A stretch of DNA of 64,000 nt from Cochliopodium minus (GCA_024220525.1 JAMYWO010000030.1:86403-150402), one strand, 5' to 3'. Positions 23,001-34,646 are shown, counted from the first letter of the stretch. The notes: generated from the letters alone by a model not told the origin. A program made the numbers and translations.

Positions 23001-25349
23001 AAAAATCCTAATCTTCAAACTTCGATCGAACTGCTCTCCCAAAAAGACAAATCCGAAACCTTTAACATTGTTCTCCAATTCACCATTTTAGCAGATGAAG
23101 GATTAGGTTTAAAAGTTTTTAAATTTTAATTTTTAATTTTTAATTTTTCAATTTTTCAATTTTTTAATTTGAAATTTTAAATTTTAAATTTTATTAATTT
23201 TTTCAATTATTAAATTATTATTTTATTCTTAAAAAATAATTATTATATCAAAAAAATTGATAGATTATTATATCGAGTCTATCAAGACAATTTTCAAAGA
23301 GTTCGTGACAGAATGGATAGACATTTCTCTATCCAGAAAAATTCTTTTAAAATTCCAAAAGAACAACAGCCCTCCCAAATCTCTCTACTTCATAGAAAAC
23401 TACACCAAGAAAAAAATCGACTTGAAACTTAGTACTACGACCACTTTGAGGAGAAACAGAATTGTCTGTACTTTCTGTGGTTTTAGATTGTTTGTTTCCG
23501 AGTAAATTTTCCGGAAAATAAAAATAAAAAAATTTATGATAAAAATAATTTTAATTTATTTAATCAAAAATTAAATTACATCTTTAAAAATATAAATATA
23601 TTTACATTTTTAAAATTACAAAATAGAATGTAAAATAAAATGTATTTTTGTTATATTAATTTAATAACATTATTAAAATTAAAAATGTAATTTTATTATA
23701 TTAATAATGACATTTTACATTATTATTAATTTTAAAATAAAATGTAATTTATTATATTAATTTTTTTATTTAATCTAATTTAATACAATAAAATTACATC
23801 TTTAAAAATATAAATATATTTACATTTTTTTTAAAAAAAAAATTAAAAAAAAAATTCCAATAAAATAATGTGAATTTATCTAAAATCTTTCTTAATATTT
23901 AAAAAATGTTCTTAAAAATTTTATAAAATTCCAAAAAAATTTTAAAAAATCTCTTTTAGAGGCAAATGCAGCAATTGCACAAGTAAAGAATTCGATATAG
24001 AAGGACAAATCGCTGTAATCAAACCAATCAGGCAAGGAGGATTTGGAAGAATTTTCAAGGGTTTGCATCTCGAAACGGAGACTGTCATCGCTGTCAAAGA
24101 AAGAATAAAAAATGGAGAGATTTTTTTTGCTAACTTTCAATACGAAATCAAAATGTTGAAGTTAATAGAAGAAAGATGTCAATATTTCACTACAGTAACC
24201 AAAATTGATTATTTTTTATTTTTTATTTTATTTTTTATTTTTTATTTTAAAGTTTTATATTCTTTTATTTATTATTCTTTAATTTTGAATTTTATTTTTG
24301 AATTTTATTTTTGAATTTTATTTTTGAATTATTTTTTGAATTTTTTAAATTTTATTTTTTTAATTTTTTCAACCAAAAATTACTTTAGGCTCGTTATATA
24401 GACACTCTTGATTGTACTGTCAAAAACTTGCCAGACAAATACATGATCATGGAGTTTGTTGATGGAGAAAACTTGACGACTTTTTTCAACAGCAAAGAAA
24501 GTAAAAAAAAAAAAAAATTAAACAAAAACTTTAAAAGAAAAAAAAAAAACTTTAAAAGAAAAAAAACTTTCAAAGAAAAAAAAAAACTAATATAAAATTA
24601 AATTAAAAAATTTTTCTAGTTCATATCAAAACAGAAAAGGAATATTTACGAATGATGTTCATTTTGATGAATGAACTTAGTTATTTGCATTACAAACATA
24701 TCATCCACAGAGACATCAAACCAGAAAATATCATGGTGTACACAAAGAACAATTCTTATCACTTCATTTTCGTTGATTTTGGAACTTCTTGTGCTTTGGA
24801 CCAAGATCAATTTTTTTACAAGAAAAACAAGTTAGCAAAGGACCAATGGAAGCCTGATGAAATTAACTCTGAAAAAGAATCTTTCAAGACTGGTAAATAA
24901 TTTTTATTTTATTTTATTATATTTATTATTTTTATTTTTCATTTTTTTATTTTTTATTTTTTATTTTTTGATTTTATTTTTTTATTTTTTATTTTTTATT
25001 TTTTATTTTTTATTTTTAATTCATTTAAATTAATTCGTCTTGATTATTTTTCACAGATGTTTATGCACTTGGAATTATCTTTGATACGTACACCAAAGTC
25101 CACAAACATATAAAATTTGATGAACAAATTCTTACTATGATCCAAGACATGATACAGAAAGACATCACCCAAAGAATTGGCTTGCATCAGTGTATCACCG
25201 TCCTTAAGTATGTCTGCTCCAACAAGTTTCAAGACCTTGACATTTATTGCGTCATCGATCAGTTGGAGTTTTATAGACAACCTAGCGTTAGTGACATCAA
25301 TTTGGTGGATCTTAGAAAAAAAATTAGATTATCCAAAAAAACAGATTAA
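17058..25349 (+). CDS. ROCO kinase: pseudo-Ras / ankyrin / MORN / Roc-COR / zinc ribbon / kinase
   Basis: This is a giant multi-exon gene of well over 1,600 residues. In order: a Ras-like fold lacking GTPase motifs (17058-17590); ankyrin repeats (17690-18720, with EGANPNG, EHGANPNHD and GHGANPNRR); a helical region with an F-box-like LLDLKRVNKKWKEMF; and a MORN-like stretch (19275-19430). Then comes the Roc GTPase (19620-20770) with P-loop GCQDVGKTTL, switch II LWDFAGHEEYH and TKFD in the NKxD position. COR spans 21009-23130. Two CxxC pairs (CTFC at about 23467, CSNC at about 23965) form a zinc ribbon. The kinase (24000-25270) has RQGGFGRIFKG, IAVKER, HRDIKPENIM and VDFGTS, so it should be active. 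Roc-COR-kinase proteins are LRRK/ROCO family; COR dimerises and couples GTP state to the kinase. Introns are numerous and some are nearly pure A/T. The N-terminal joins are phase-consistent but are the least certain part. Confidence 0.82.
23573..23829. repeat. 39-bp direct repeats flanking an AT-rich intronic segment
   Basis: A 39-bp sequence (beginning AAATTACATCTTTAAAAATA) at 23573-23611 recurs at 23791-23829, identical by eye, 218 bp apart. Between them, smaller motifs recur in both orientations (AATGTAAAAT and ATTTTACATT; AAAATGTAATTT twice). It sits in the 440-nt intron that separates the two cysteine pairs of the ROCO zinc ribbon. It could be a local tandem duplication or a small non-autonomous insert; no terminal inverted repeat is clear. 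Confidence 0.6.
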
Positions 25350-25443
25350 ATTATTCTTTTCTTTAAATATTAGACTTTCTCAAAACAAATTAATTTCTAA
25401 AACATATAAATTGGGATTCAATTTAATTTAATTTGAAAAAAAA

Positions 25444-26688
25444 ATGAAAAAGAAATCAAAAACAAAAAATTTAGAAAGCGATGATATAAGTGGAAATGAT
25501 ATAAATTCATTTAATGATTATACAGACTTGAAAATTAAAGAGGGATTGGGAAGTATAGCGAGTTTAGAAGAGAAATTAAGAAATGAGATGGAAAATAGAG
25601 AAAATCCAAATCTGAATCAAGAAATGAAGCATTTGATAGGGATCCATCCATCAGAATTGAAAATCTCAATGAATAGCGAGATGGATATGAATAGGGAGGT
25701 AGATTTTCTTTCAGGAAATGTTTCGAAGAGCAATGTGTTCTTCATAGATTCAAATATAACACTACCTCAAAGGATAGAGAAATTATATCCATACAAAAGA
25801 AGGATGATGGTGAATAGCATCACCAATCATCACATTCATTTCGTCGATGAATCGATCAAAAATGATTTGCATGAGAAAAAGACAATATTGTTCTTACATG
25901 GGAATGGCACATGGTCATTCACCTGGAGGAATGTGATCAAAAATCTGAAAAATAGCGATAAAAATCTGAGATTGATAGCTCCAGATCTCTTAGGATTTGG
26001 ATTGAGCAGCAGAATCAATTACAAATTGCATAATCTTGAAACACATTTGAATTGTATCCTTCAATTGATTATGTCGCTTGAATTGGTGGATATAATCCTC
26101 GTGGGATACGAATGGGGATCGTTACTCGCTAATCTCATCAGCTCAAGATTGCCCAATAGAATCCAGGGGATCATCAATTTAAACAATATGGATGTCAATC
26201 CCTCCCTCTTCCAAGTATCCAATTCGATCGTTTCGAAATTATACAAGAAATCTGCACATATCCCCATCTTGAGGATGTTGATGTTTCACGCCTCCAAAAA
26301 GCCCTTTGAATTCTTCAATCAGGATTCCAAAGATAAACTCTCCTCCGATGAAAAAGAAGCCTATAATTATCCCTTCCAAAGTTGGGAAGATCGTTCTGCC
26401 ATCCTTGGCCTTGCTCAAATGTTGCCTCACAAATCCAATGGCACCTCCAAGATCTTGGAGGAGACTTCCCAATGGGCTCAAGACTATCGCGGCCCATTCT
26501 TCATCCTCTTACCCAACAAATTCTCTCACCCCTCCTATGACAGTCTCATCGAAAAGTTGCGTCTTTGCTATCCATCTGCTCATCTGGAATTCTCTCATTC
26601 CAACGGGCAACTCATTCAAGAGGAGAATCCTTCTGCCATTTCTCTCAAGATCATCTCTCTATTGCAAAAGAAGAAATCCAATTTATAA
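25444..26688 (+). CDS. Alpha/beta-hydrolase, haloalkane-dehalogenase-like fold, substituted catalytic residues
   Basis: This is an intronless frame of 414 residues, 94 bp after the ROCO stop. The first about 120 residues are polar and charged. The hydrolase fold starts near residue 125 with FLHGNGTWSFTWR, which is the HGNPTWS oxyanion motif of haloalkane dehalogenases with Pro changed to Gly, then APDLLGFGLSS. The nucleophile elbow reads LVGYEWGS: where this family has Asp (HDWG) and others Ser, there is Glu. Near the C-terminus the catalytic-His motif GGHFxQEDxP reads NGQLIQEENP, so His is Gln. With both residues replaced, ordinary hydrolysis is unlikely, although the fold looks intact (normal length, conserved loops). 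Function could be binding or signalling. GC content is visibly higher in the C-terminal half. Fold assignment is firm; loss of activity is inferred. Confidence 0.82.
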   Translation: MKKKSKTKNLESDDISGNDINSFNDYTDLKIKEGLGSIASLEEKLRNEMENRENPNLNQEMKHLIGIHPSELKISMNSEMDMNREVDFLSGNVSKSNVFFIDSNITLPQRIEKLYPYKRRMMVNSITNHHIHFVDESIKNDLHEKKTILFLHGNGTWSFTWRNVIKNLKNSDKNLRLIAPDLLGFGLSSRINYKLHNLETHLNCILQLIMSLELVDIILVGYEWGSLLANLISSRLPNRIQGIINLNNMDVNPSLFQVSNSIVSKLYKKSAHIPILRMLMFHASKKPFEFFNQDSKDKLSSDEKEAYNYPFQSWEDRSAILGLAQMLPHKSNGTSKILEETSQWAQDYRGPFFILLPNKFSHPSYDSLIEKLRLCYPSAHLEFSHSNGQLIQEENPSAISLKIISLLQKKKSNL

Positions 26689-26881
26689 ATCACATTCCTT
26701 CAAAGTTTTAGTTTTTTGGTCTTGTTTTTTTCATAAACTCTTCTTCATTTAATAATTTATTTATTGGGGATTATTTTTGCTTTTTAGGAAACTTTATAAT
26801 TATAAATCACCACCTTTTTAAAAACACTATTCGAATACATCATTTGACAATTCATATTCCTATTTTTCAAAAAATTTCGAA

Positions 26882-26953
26882 AATCTCTAATAGTTGAAAA
26901 TCCAATGAAATATAGAGATTAATTTTCAGCTAATTTTGGTAATGATTACCAAA
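26882..26953. promoter_or_regulatory. Two inverted repeats upstream of peroxiredoxin
   Basis: The 370-bp intergenic stretch 26689-27058 has no gene. It holds AATCTCTA at 26882-26889 paired with TAGAGATT at 26913-26920, and a perfect 19-bp palindrome TTTGGTAATGATTACCAAA at 26935-26953, about 105 bp before the ATG. The second shares its half-site with the PSMG1 promoter element at 15848-15874. A dimeric regulator site is the simplest reading. Confidence 0.4.
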
Positions 26954-27058
26954 TCAAAGAAGATAAATTGTTGTGATTTTGAAATAAATCAAAGTATAAT
27001 AAAAAAAAAAAAAAAAAATCAAAAAACTTTATTTATTAAAAATATATAAAAAATCGAA

Positions 27059-27960
27059 ATGTCAAACGTTAGTAATTCCAAAAGAAAAAGAATTGATAAT
27101 AATAAACAAGATAATGAAGATATTGATATTATAGAAAATAATAAAAATGTAATTTTCCCTTTAGCTCTTTTTTCTTTAATTTTAACCAAACCTAGTATAC
27201 AAAAAAAATGTTCAAATTAACAGGTTAAAATTGATTTACAGGGATGGGATATTGGTGACAATGCAACTGGTAATCATTAATTATATTAATATTTATTTTT
27301 GATTCTGATCTAATTCTCAATTAAAAAAAAACAGATTTTACTGCTGAAGCTGTAAATGCAAAGGGAGAATTCGAAGATATCACTCTTTCTAAATTGAGAG
27401 GAAAATATGTCGTATTGCTGTAAGAATTTCTTTTCTCTTTTCTAAAATAAATGATATCATAATTTTAATCACCATTCAGCTTCTACCCATTGGATTTCAC
27501 TTTCGTCTGCCCAAGTGAATTGGTAGGATTCTCTGACAACTACTCCAAATTCCAAGAAGCTGGAGCTGATATTTTGGGAATATCTGTCGATTCCAAATTC
27601 ACCCATCTCGCATGGACCAACACCTCCAGAAAAGATGGAGGACTTGGAGGACCTTTGAATTTCCCTCTTGTCTCTGATCTCACCCACCAAATCTCTAAGG
27701 ACTATCGTGTATACTGGGAAAAGTCTGGATACTCCAAGAGAGGATTGGTTATCATCTCTGATAAAGGTGTCGTAAGATCCAGAGTCATCAATGATGATCC
27801 TGTTGGAAGATCTTGGGAAGAAACTTTGCGTGTCATCCAAGCTTTCAAACATAACGATACTAATCCTAACGAAGTTTGCCCATTGGGATGGACAAAGGGA
27901 TCCAAGGTTATCATTGCTAACCCTAAAGATAAACTCTCCTACTTTAACTCTGTCAACTAA
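27059..27960 (+). CDS. Typical 2-Cys peroxiredoxin
   Basis: Four exons: 27059 to about 27148, a small middle exon at 27223-27269, about 27334-27420, and about 27480-27960. The enzyme reduces hydrogen peroxide and organic peroxides using thioredoxin-type donors. The peroxidatic Cys is in DFTFVCPSE and the resolving Cys in NEVCPLGW. GGLGGPLNFPL and the C-terminal YF (KLSYFNSVN) are the two structural motifs that make eukaryotic 2-Cys peroxiredoxins easy to over-oxidise, so a signalling role is possible. The first exon adds about 30 residues, NSKRKRIDNNKQ then acidic, which is not part of the family core. The basic cluster SKRKR could direct it to the nucleus; there is no signal peptide or obvious mitochondrial presequence. 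Assignment is certain; localisation is inferred. Confidence 0.93.
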
Positions 27961-28098
27961 TTCTTTATTCTTAAAACATTAAATTGTTTCACACATCAAA
28001 CTTTATTTATTATATTTTTGCTTTTTGAGGATTTAAAATGATAAATTAAAAAAAAAAGAATGAATTTATGAAAAAATTGTTTAATTCCTCTTTAATTT

Positions 28099-28572
28099 TT
28101 ATTTTTTGCTTTGTGAAAGAATGTAATTAAAGATATCTTCTAATTGATTATCAGTTAGATTTGGAAATTGAGAAAGAATGTGATGGAATAGAAGATATTT
28201 GGATGAGCGCAAAGATGGTTGATCATTCATTTGCAATCTTGTGGAGAATTGGGTGCTGAGTTTATCTAAATTATCAGATTGATTATTGATGTTGTTTCCC
28301 TTCATTGGGGTCGTAATTTGTTCTCCTTCATTTTTCTGAATTTTGCAACTATCTACCGAAACTGTTTTTTGCTTTGATTTTGGAGTATGAGGCTTTTGCA
28401 TTTGAAGATCTTCATACAGACTGATGGACTTTTTTGTTTCTGTCAATTTTCCATAGAATGTCTTTACTTCCTTATTTTTTTTATTGAGATAATAGAATAA
28501 TCCTCCCTTCCAATTGAATGGAATATCGATCAATTCAACATGATTATTTTTTTGGTATTCTTCCCAGCTCAT
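28099..28572 (-). CDS. Hypothetical protein, 157 residues
   Basis: A single open frame starts at ATG 28572 (MSWEEYQKNNHVELIDIPFN) and ends at TAA 28099. The N-terminal third looks folded (LFYYLNKKNKEVKTFYGKL), the middle is Lys/Thr/Ser-rich and probably disordered, and the C-terminus is a helical pair (LLFHHILSQFPNLTDNQLED then IFNYILSQ) that could be a UBA- or CUE-like helical bundle. I do not recognise a family. A possible upstream coding stretch at about 28727-28800 ending at a good donor (AAG|gtaaga) can splice in frame to 28627, but has no visible start codon, so the gene may begin further upstream. Confidence 0.5.
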   Translation of the reverse strand: MSWEEYQKNNHVELIDIPFNWKGGLFYYLNKKNKEVKTFYGKLTETKKSISLYEDLQMQKPHTPKSKQKTVSVDSCKIQKNEGEQITTPMKGNNINNQSDNLDKLSTQFSTRLQMNDQPSLRSSKYLLFHHILSQFPNLTDNQLEDIFNYILSQSKK

Positions 28573-28809
28573 TTTTTTCAATTTATAAAATTTCAATTTT
28601 TTTTTTTTATTTTTTATAAAGATCTGAATAAAAGATTTTAAAATCTTTTATTATCAAAAAGTAAAAAAAGTACCATTTTAAAACTTAGAGGAATTAAAAA
28701 AAACTTTTATATCTAATAATCTTACCTTCTGACCATTTATTTCCTTTACTAAATGATTTTCTTCTTCAATAATTAAAAGTTTGAAACAAACAGTATATGT
28801 TGAAAAAAT

Positions 28810-31800
28810 TTATTTGAACTTATTTTTTATTTCTTGTTGAAATTGTTTTTTTTTCTTATTTTCTTCAACAATGTTTTTGTATTCTTCTATCATATAGTCT
28901 TTTTCAATTAATTTTTTGTTGTAAAGTTCATCTTTTTGGAGGAGTTCTTGTTTTAAGAGTTGTATTTCTGTGTCTTTCTCTTTGGTTACATTAATAATTT
29001 CTTTCTTCAATTTTTGAATGATTTCTATCAATTCACTTTTGTTTTTTCTTTCAAAATCACCATTTCCCTCTTGATTCCTTTCATTTTTTATTGATGAAAT
29101 AAATGATTGTAAAAAATTTTCATCTATGTAAATATTTTGTTGAAAGAAGGGAAGATCTTTGTATTTTGATTTTATGATTTGTATACATTCATCAACTCCA
29201 ATTCTTTCTTCAATTTTTTTCTTTTTCATTCTTTGAATCATTTCAATGATTTCATTTGATAAATTTAATTTTCCAAAGTTTTGTTCAATACTTTTCAAAA
29301 CAGTGTCAAATGTTATTCCCAATGAATAAACATCACTTAAAAAACATTCGTTGTTTGTATTTTGTTCTGGAGGACTGAAATCAGGAGTGTTTGTTTCAGC
29401 TTTTTCAAGACTACTTTCAAATAAATGAGAACTTCCAAAATCAACAAAAACAAAATATATTTTATTTTTTGTTTCGAAATACATGATGTTTTGTGGCTTT
29501 ATATCTCTGTGAATGATTTTTTTTTGATGTAAAAGAGAAAGTTGTTCGAACAAACAAATCATCATTTCACAAAAATGTTTTTCACTTTCAAATTTATTCC
29601 AAATTAATTTGTTAGGAAAAAAACAACTCATGTTTTCTCCTTCAACCCATTCTAAAACTAAATATTTTTGTTTTAAATTTCTTTCATTGTCATCCAATAT
29701 TTCAATCATTTTTGAGTAGATCAAATTACCTTTACCATTTTTTTCATGATCATTTTGGAATATTGTTGAAATAATTTGATGAGATTGAATTTCTTTTTCC
29801 CATGCTTTTATAAATTCAAACATTTCACTTTTTCTTTCTTTAATTGCATAAATTTCTCCATTATTAATTTCAAGACATTTAAATATTCTTCCAAATCCTC
29901 CTTGTCCAACAACTTTTAAAATTGCAAATCTTTTCTCAATTAAGAAATCGTTTGACAAACAAAAAGAACACTCTTTGGTATTTAAATTGAAAAAAATTTC
30001 ATGTCCACAAAATAAACAAATAATTTTTATTTTTTTGTTTTCAAAATTTTCTTTTTTATTTTCTTCTATCTTTGCCAATTCTTTTTTATTTTCAATTTCA
30101 ATTGATTTTTTTTCAACAAAAAATTTGATTTGTTTTTTTGTTTCTCCCACCATCCTTTCTGAAACAAAATCAATAATTGTTTGATGGATTAATTTGAAAA
30201 TAAATTCTGGATTTTCATTTGATTTTATTTTTATTTCAATCACATTTAAATTTTTTTTTTCGTTTTCTTTGTTTTGATTAATTTTATACGAGTTCATTTC
30301 AACAAAAATACTATTTTCACAAATCCTTTTATTCTTAATTTCAATAATTTCATTTAGAACTTTACTTTTTATTTGTTTTTTATCTTGAAAATGAAACAAA
30401 AAACCATCACTCCAATAAATTTCATCTAACATCTCTTGCTTTTCTTCATTTCTCAAACAAATCTTTCTTATCTTCAAAAACAACATTTTCCACATTGATG
30501 ATGGTTTAAATTTCATTTCATAATTTACTTTCCATTCAAAATTTTTTTTCATTTCTTCAATTTCAATATTTTGATTCAAAATTATTTTTTGAGGTTTGTT
30601 GTTTGGAAAAAGAAAAGGAATCAAATAATATTGTGAACTTTTTTCTTCAATAAATTCAACTTTTTTCATTGGTAAAACCAAATCAAATTTGAAAAGAATA
30701 TCTTTCATAAAATTTCTTTTTTCTTGATTTTCTTTTCCAAAAATTGAATTGTCTCCAAGTATTTCATTTACAATTAAATTAAACGATGAATTGTCAATAC
30801 AATAAATTGATTGAATCGAATCAAAATATTTTATTTTATTATCAAAGGAGTTGTATCTATGATTATTATGGTTTAATTTTTGGAAAATAGTTTGGAAAAT
30901 GCCAATTTCGTTATTCATTTGATATTGTACAACTTCTAGTTTATTCATCATTTTTTGATAACTTATTTTGTTGACAATTGAATTTTTTCTCATTTCTTTC
31001 CAAATAACATCAATCGGTATTTTAAAATCAATTCCTTTTTTCAATTCTTTCAAAATATTTTCAATAAATAATCTCAAATTTTCTTTTTTGTTTGGAAAAT
31101 TATTCTCTTCCCCATTATTTAAATTTTTATCTTCATTTAATTGATCATAAATATTTTGAAAAATGATTTCTATGCTTTTCCTTCCAAAATCAATAATAGA
31201 CTTGAAAACGATATTGAACCACCTTGGATCAGTAATTATTGTTTCTTTTAAATTTTCATTTTTAAAGAAAACAATAACTCCCAATTTATTCAAATCAACA
31301 AGATAATCTTCGATTTTCAAAATGATTTCATCATTTTCTTCAATTTTATTTTCATTTATTAAAATTTGTTTCAATTTATTTACTTTCAAAAAAGGTTCAA
31401 TGTTTTTATCAAATTCATTATTTTCATTATTTTCATAAAGTTTTTTATCAATTTGATTTTTGTTGGATAAAATACAAATTTGATCATAAATTAATCTATG
31501 ATACAAATTTGTTGAAACACAAAGCTCGATGTTGTCATATTCTTTCTTCAAAACATTAATCATTGTTTTTATACCTGATTTTTCCAATTCTTTTTCTCTG
31601 TTGTTCAAACAATAAAACAGTAAATCTTCTTGGTATTCACGATTATCATTGTTCTTGAATTTGTGGAATTTTAATGTTATGTTGTTTTCTTTGATCAGTT
31701 TTTTGAAAACTAAAAAAGAAATCAACATTAAAATGAGTTTTAATGATTTGTAAAAAAAAAAGATAAAAAAAAGTGAATTGAAAAATTTTTTTAAATTAAA

Positions 31801-34544
31801 ATTAATAAAATTTCAAAATTAATTTTTATATTTTAATTAATTTAATTAAAGTAAAAATATTAAAGATTTTTACCATAATTCATGTGAATCAATCTTTCAT
31901 TTAATTTATCCTGATCAACAAACCCAAAGAAGTTGGTCAATAATTTGTTTTTACACAAAATATCAAATTTAGTGCCAATCAAAATAAAAGAAGCATTTTC
32001 GCCGATTTGTGTTTGCAAAAAATGAAACCAATACTCCAATTTATTTTTTGAAATTATTTCGTCCAATTCAAAAGAACAATCAAACAAAAGTAAATAAACA
32101 CTTCCTTCACTGAAAAAAAATGAATGAGCAATATGATATTCTTCATGTCCTGCAAAATCCCAAATTGAAAATAATGTTTCATCACTTTTCCATGAAAAAA
32201 TATCTAAACATAAAAATAAAATTATAATAACAAAATATTTTACTCAAAAATAATAATATAATTAATTGAAAAATTATTCTAAAATTTCCAAAATGAATAA
32301 AATTATTACAATAAAAAATGAAATAATGAAAAAAAAAGGAATAATCATAAATAACTAGAAAAAAATATTACCAACACCATGTGTCATTTCTTCTTCTTTT
32401 TTTTCATTCAATATTTTTTTGAAAGCTTCATTGTTTGTGCTTGAATTATCAGAACCAATCATTCTCGTCTTGAAAGAAGTTTTGCCAACATTTTCATTTC
32501 CAATTATCATTATTCTTATTCCTTCAAATGTTCTTTTCCTTAAATCACTTATTTCAACCCCATTGTCATCATATTCAACAAAATATTCTTTCCCTCTTTC
32601 ATTTAATACCCCTCTCCTTCTTCTCCCTTTTTCGAACAATCCTTTGAAATGTATTTTTTCTTTCAAAAATTTTATTTCGTGTCCACCTTCCAAAAAAATT
32701 CCAATTATAATTTTATTTCTATATTTCCATTGTTTAAAATTATCTTCACTAAAAATTTTTTGTTTATTTTTGTTTGAAAACGAATCATCTTCGTTTTGAT
32801 TTATTTCATAAAAATCAATTACTTTCCAAAAATGAATTTTGATCTTATCACATACAAATCCTCTTTCGTCATTTTTGTCAATGAATCCTTTGCTAAAATT
32901 TCCATGGTAAAAATATTTTTGTTTTTCATCAAATATTTTTATGAACAGCTTGACTTTAACGAAATTAAAATTGTGGATCAATTTTATTTTATTTTCAAAT
33001 TTTAATAGAGTAGCTTCATTCCTTTCGTTTTGATCTCCAAATCCTAATTGTCCATATAAATTATCACCACAAACAAAAATTTCCTTTTTTTCTTTGATTT
33101 TAAAAAAAATAATTAAAACATTTTTGAAAAAAAATAAATATAAAAATACTATTTGAGAATATTGAATGAGAAAATCCAGTTGAAACGACAGAAATATTAG
33201 ATAACTTTGTTTTTGTAAAAACATTTCTATCTTCACAATCCCCCAAACAAAGTTGTCCATATTCATTATTCCCTGTTGCACATACTTCTCCGTTTTCTTT
33301 CAATTTTTTTAAAAAAATATAAAATAAAAAAATATTATTTTTTGTAAAGTCGATACCTAATAAAATGAAAGAATGATGAGAACCACAATGAATGGAATAA
33401 ATGTTGGGGAAATTGATTGAAAATAATTCATTTGATGATTCTTTATTATTTCCTATTCCCAACTGTCCATTCGCATTGAATCCAAAACATTTTACAATTG
33501 TATTTCCTGTTTCATCTCCTTATTAAATAAGTAATCATTTGGATATTCATTTAATATTTTTTCAATTTTTTTTATTTTTTTTTACTTGTAAGAAGAAAAG
33601 AGTGGTAATAACCACAACAAATAGAAAAGATATTGGCATCGATTAATAATAGAGTAGGGTTTTCCAATTTCCCTCTATTTTTATTAACTCCACATTGTCC
33701 GTATTCATTTGATCCCATCACCCAAACTTCTCCTCTGCCTTTTTTATTTTTGATTAATAATTTTAAAAGTAAAATTAAAATTGAAATTGTTTTTTACTGC
33801 TCAAAAATAAACAATGTTCATAACCACAAGAAAAAGAAACGATATCTTCTATTTTAAATTCTTCAAGTCCAACACTCAATTTATTGATTCCTCTCCAATA
33901 TCCACACCAATATATTTTTCTGTCATCTTAAAAAAGTTGAAAAAAAAATGTTTTTTTAAACAATTAACTTTAGAATAAAACCAATATTTTATTACCTTTT
34001 TGAATAATCGAAAAATATCTTGAAGCAAACATTTTTTTTGCGTTTGAACAAATTTTGGTAAAAGTATGAATTTTATCGTGAAAATCATCTTTTTCTTCTA
34101 TTCCCAATTCTTTGTATTCATTACTCCCTTAAATAGTATTAAAAATAAAAAATAAATTGATCTTTATTATTACCACATCCATATAAATCTCCGTTTTCTT
34201 CAAAAAAAAAAAATTATAATAAAAATTGAATAAATAAATTCATTACTTTCCAAATAGAAAGAATGATACTCTCCTAATACAACAGATTTGATCTTTTTGT
34301 TTTTCATGATTTTAATGGGTTTCAAAATATTATCTTCAGTTGTACTTCCTATTCCACATTGTCCATATTTATTATTTCCAAATGAATAAACATCTCCATT
34401 TTCTAATTTTTGGTCACAATTATAAATTCATTTCAATAAATTCAACGAGATTAATATTAATTTTAAATTATTTTGAATTTATTTATTTGTTTTACTAGAA
34501 ATGAGAATCGAATGATTTCCAAAACAAGAACTGCTGACTTCCAT
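28810..34544 (-). CDS. ROCO kinase: RCC1 repeats / Roc-COR / zinc ribbon / kinase / coiled coil
   Basis: It starts at ATG 34544 (MEVSSSCFGNHSILIS). Several short exons down to about 33020 encode an RCC1-type propeller: YSFGNNKYGQCGIG, VWVMGSNEYGQCGVN, CFGFNANGQLGIGN, CATGNNEYGQLCLGD and FVCGDNLYGQLGFGD. A linker leads to Roc (P-loop GNENVGKTSF, switch II IWDFAGHEEYH, GTKFD), then one uninterrupted exon from 31709 to the stop covers COR, a zinc ribbon (CLFCGHEIFF and CSFC), the kinase and a C-terminal coiled coil of about 90 residues. Kinase motifs are intact: GQGGFGRIFKC, YAIKERKS, HRDIKPQNIM and VDFGSS. It is clearly a paralogue of the ROCO gene at 17058, sharing the KEYFVEY segment before Roc and the ribbon before the kinase, with a different N-terminal module. 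RCC1 repeats could act as a binding platform or GEF-like element; that is inference. Confidence 0.85.
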
Positions 34545-34646
34545 TTTTTTAATTTTTTTTTTTTTTCTGAAATTTATTTCCTTATAAAAGAATTTGGACA
34601 AAAATGTGGTTAAGATGGAAGCATAGTTTTATTGAGATTTTATTTT

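Noticed and set aside
28727-28800. Exon-like segment CFKLLIIEEENHLVKEINGQ with a good donor
   Set aside because: It can splice in frame to the 28572 gene, but no start codon or upstream exon is visible between it and the ROCO stop; mentioned only as an alternative.
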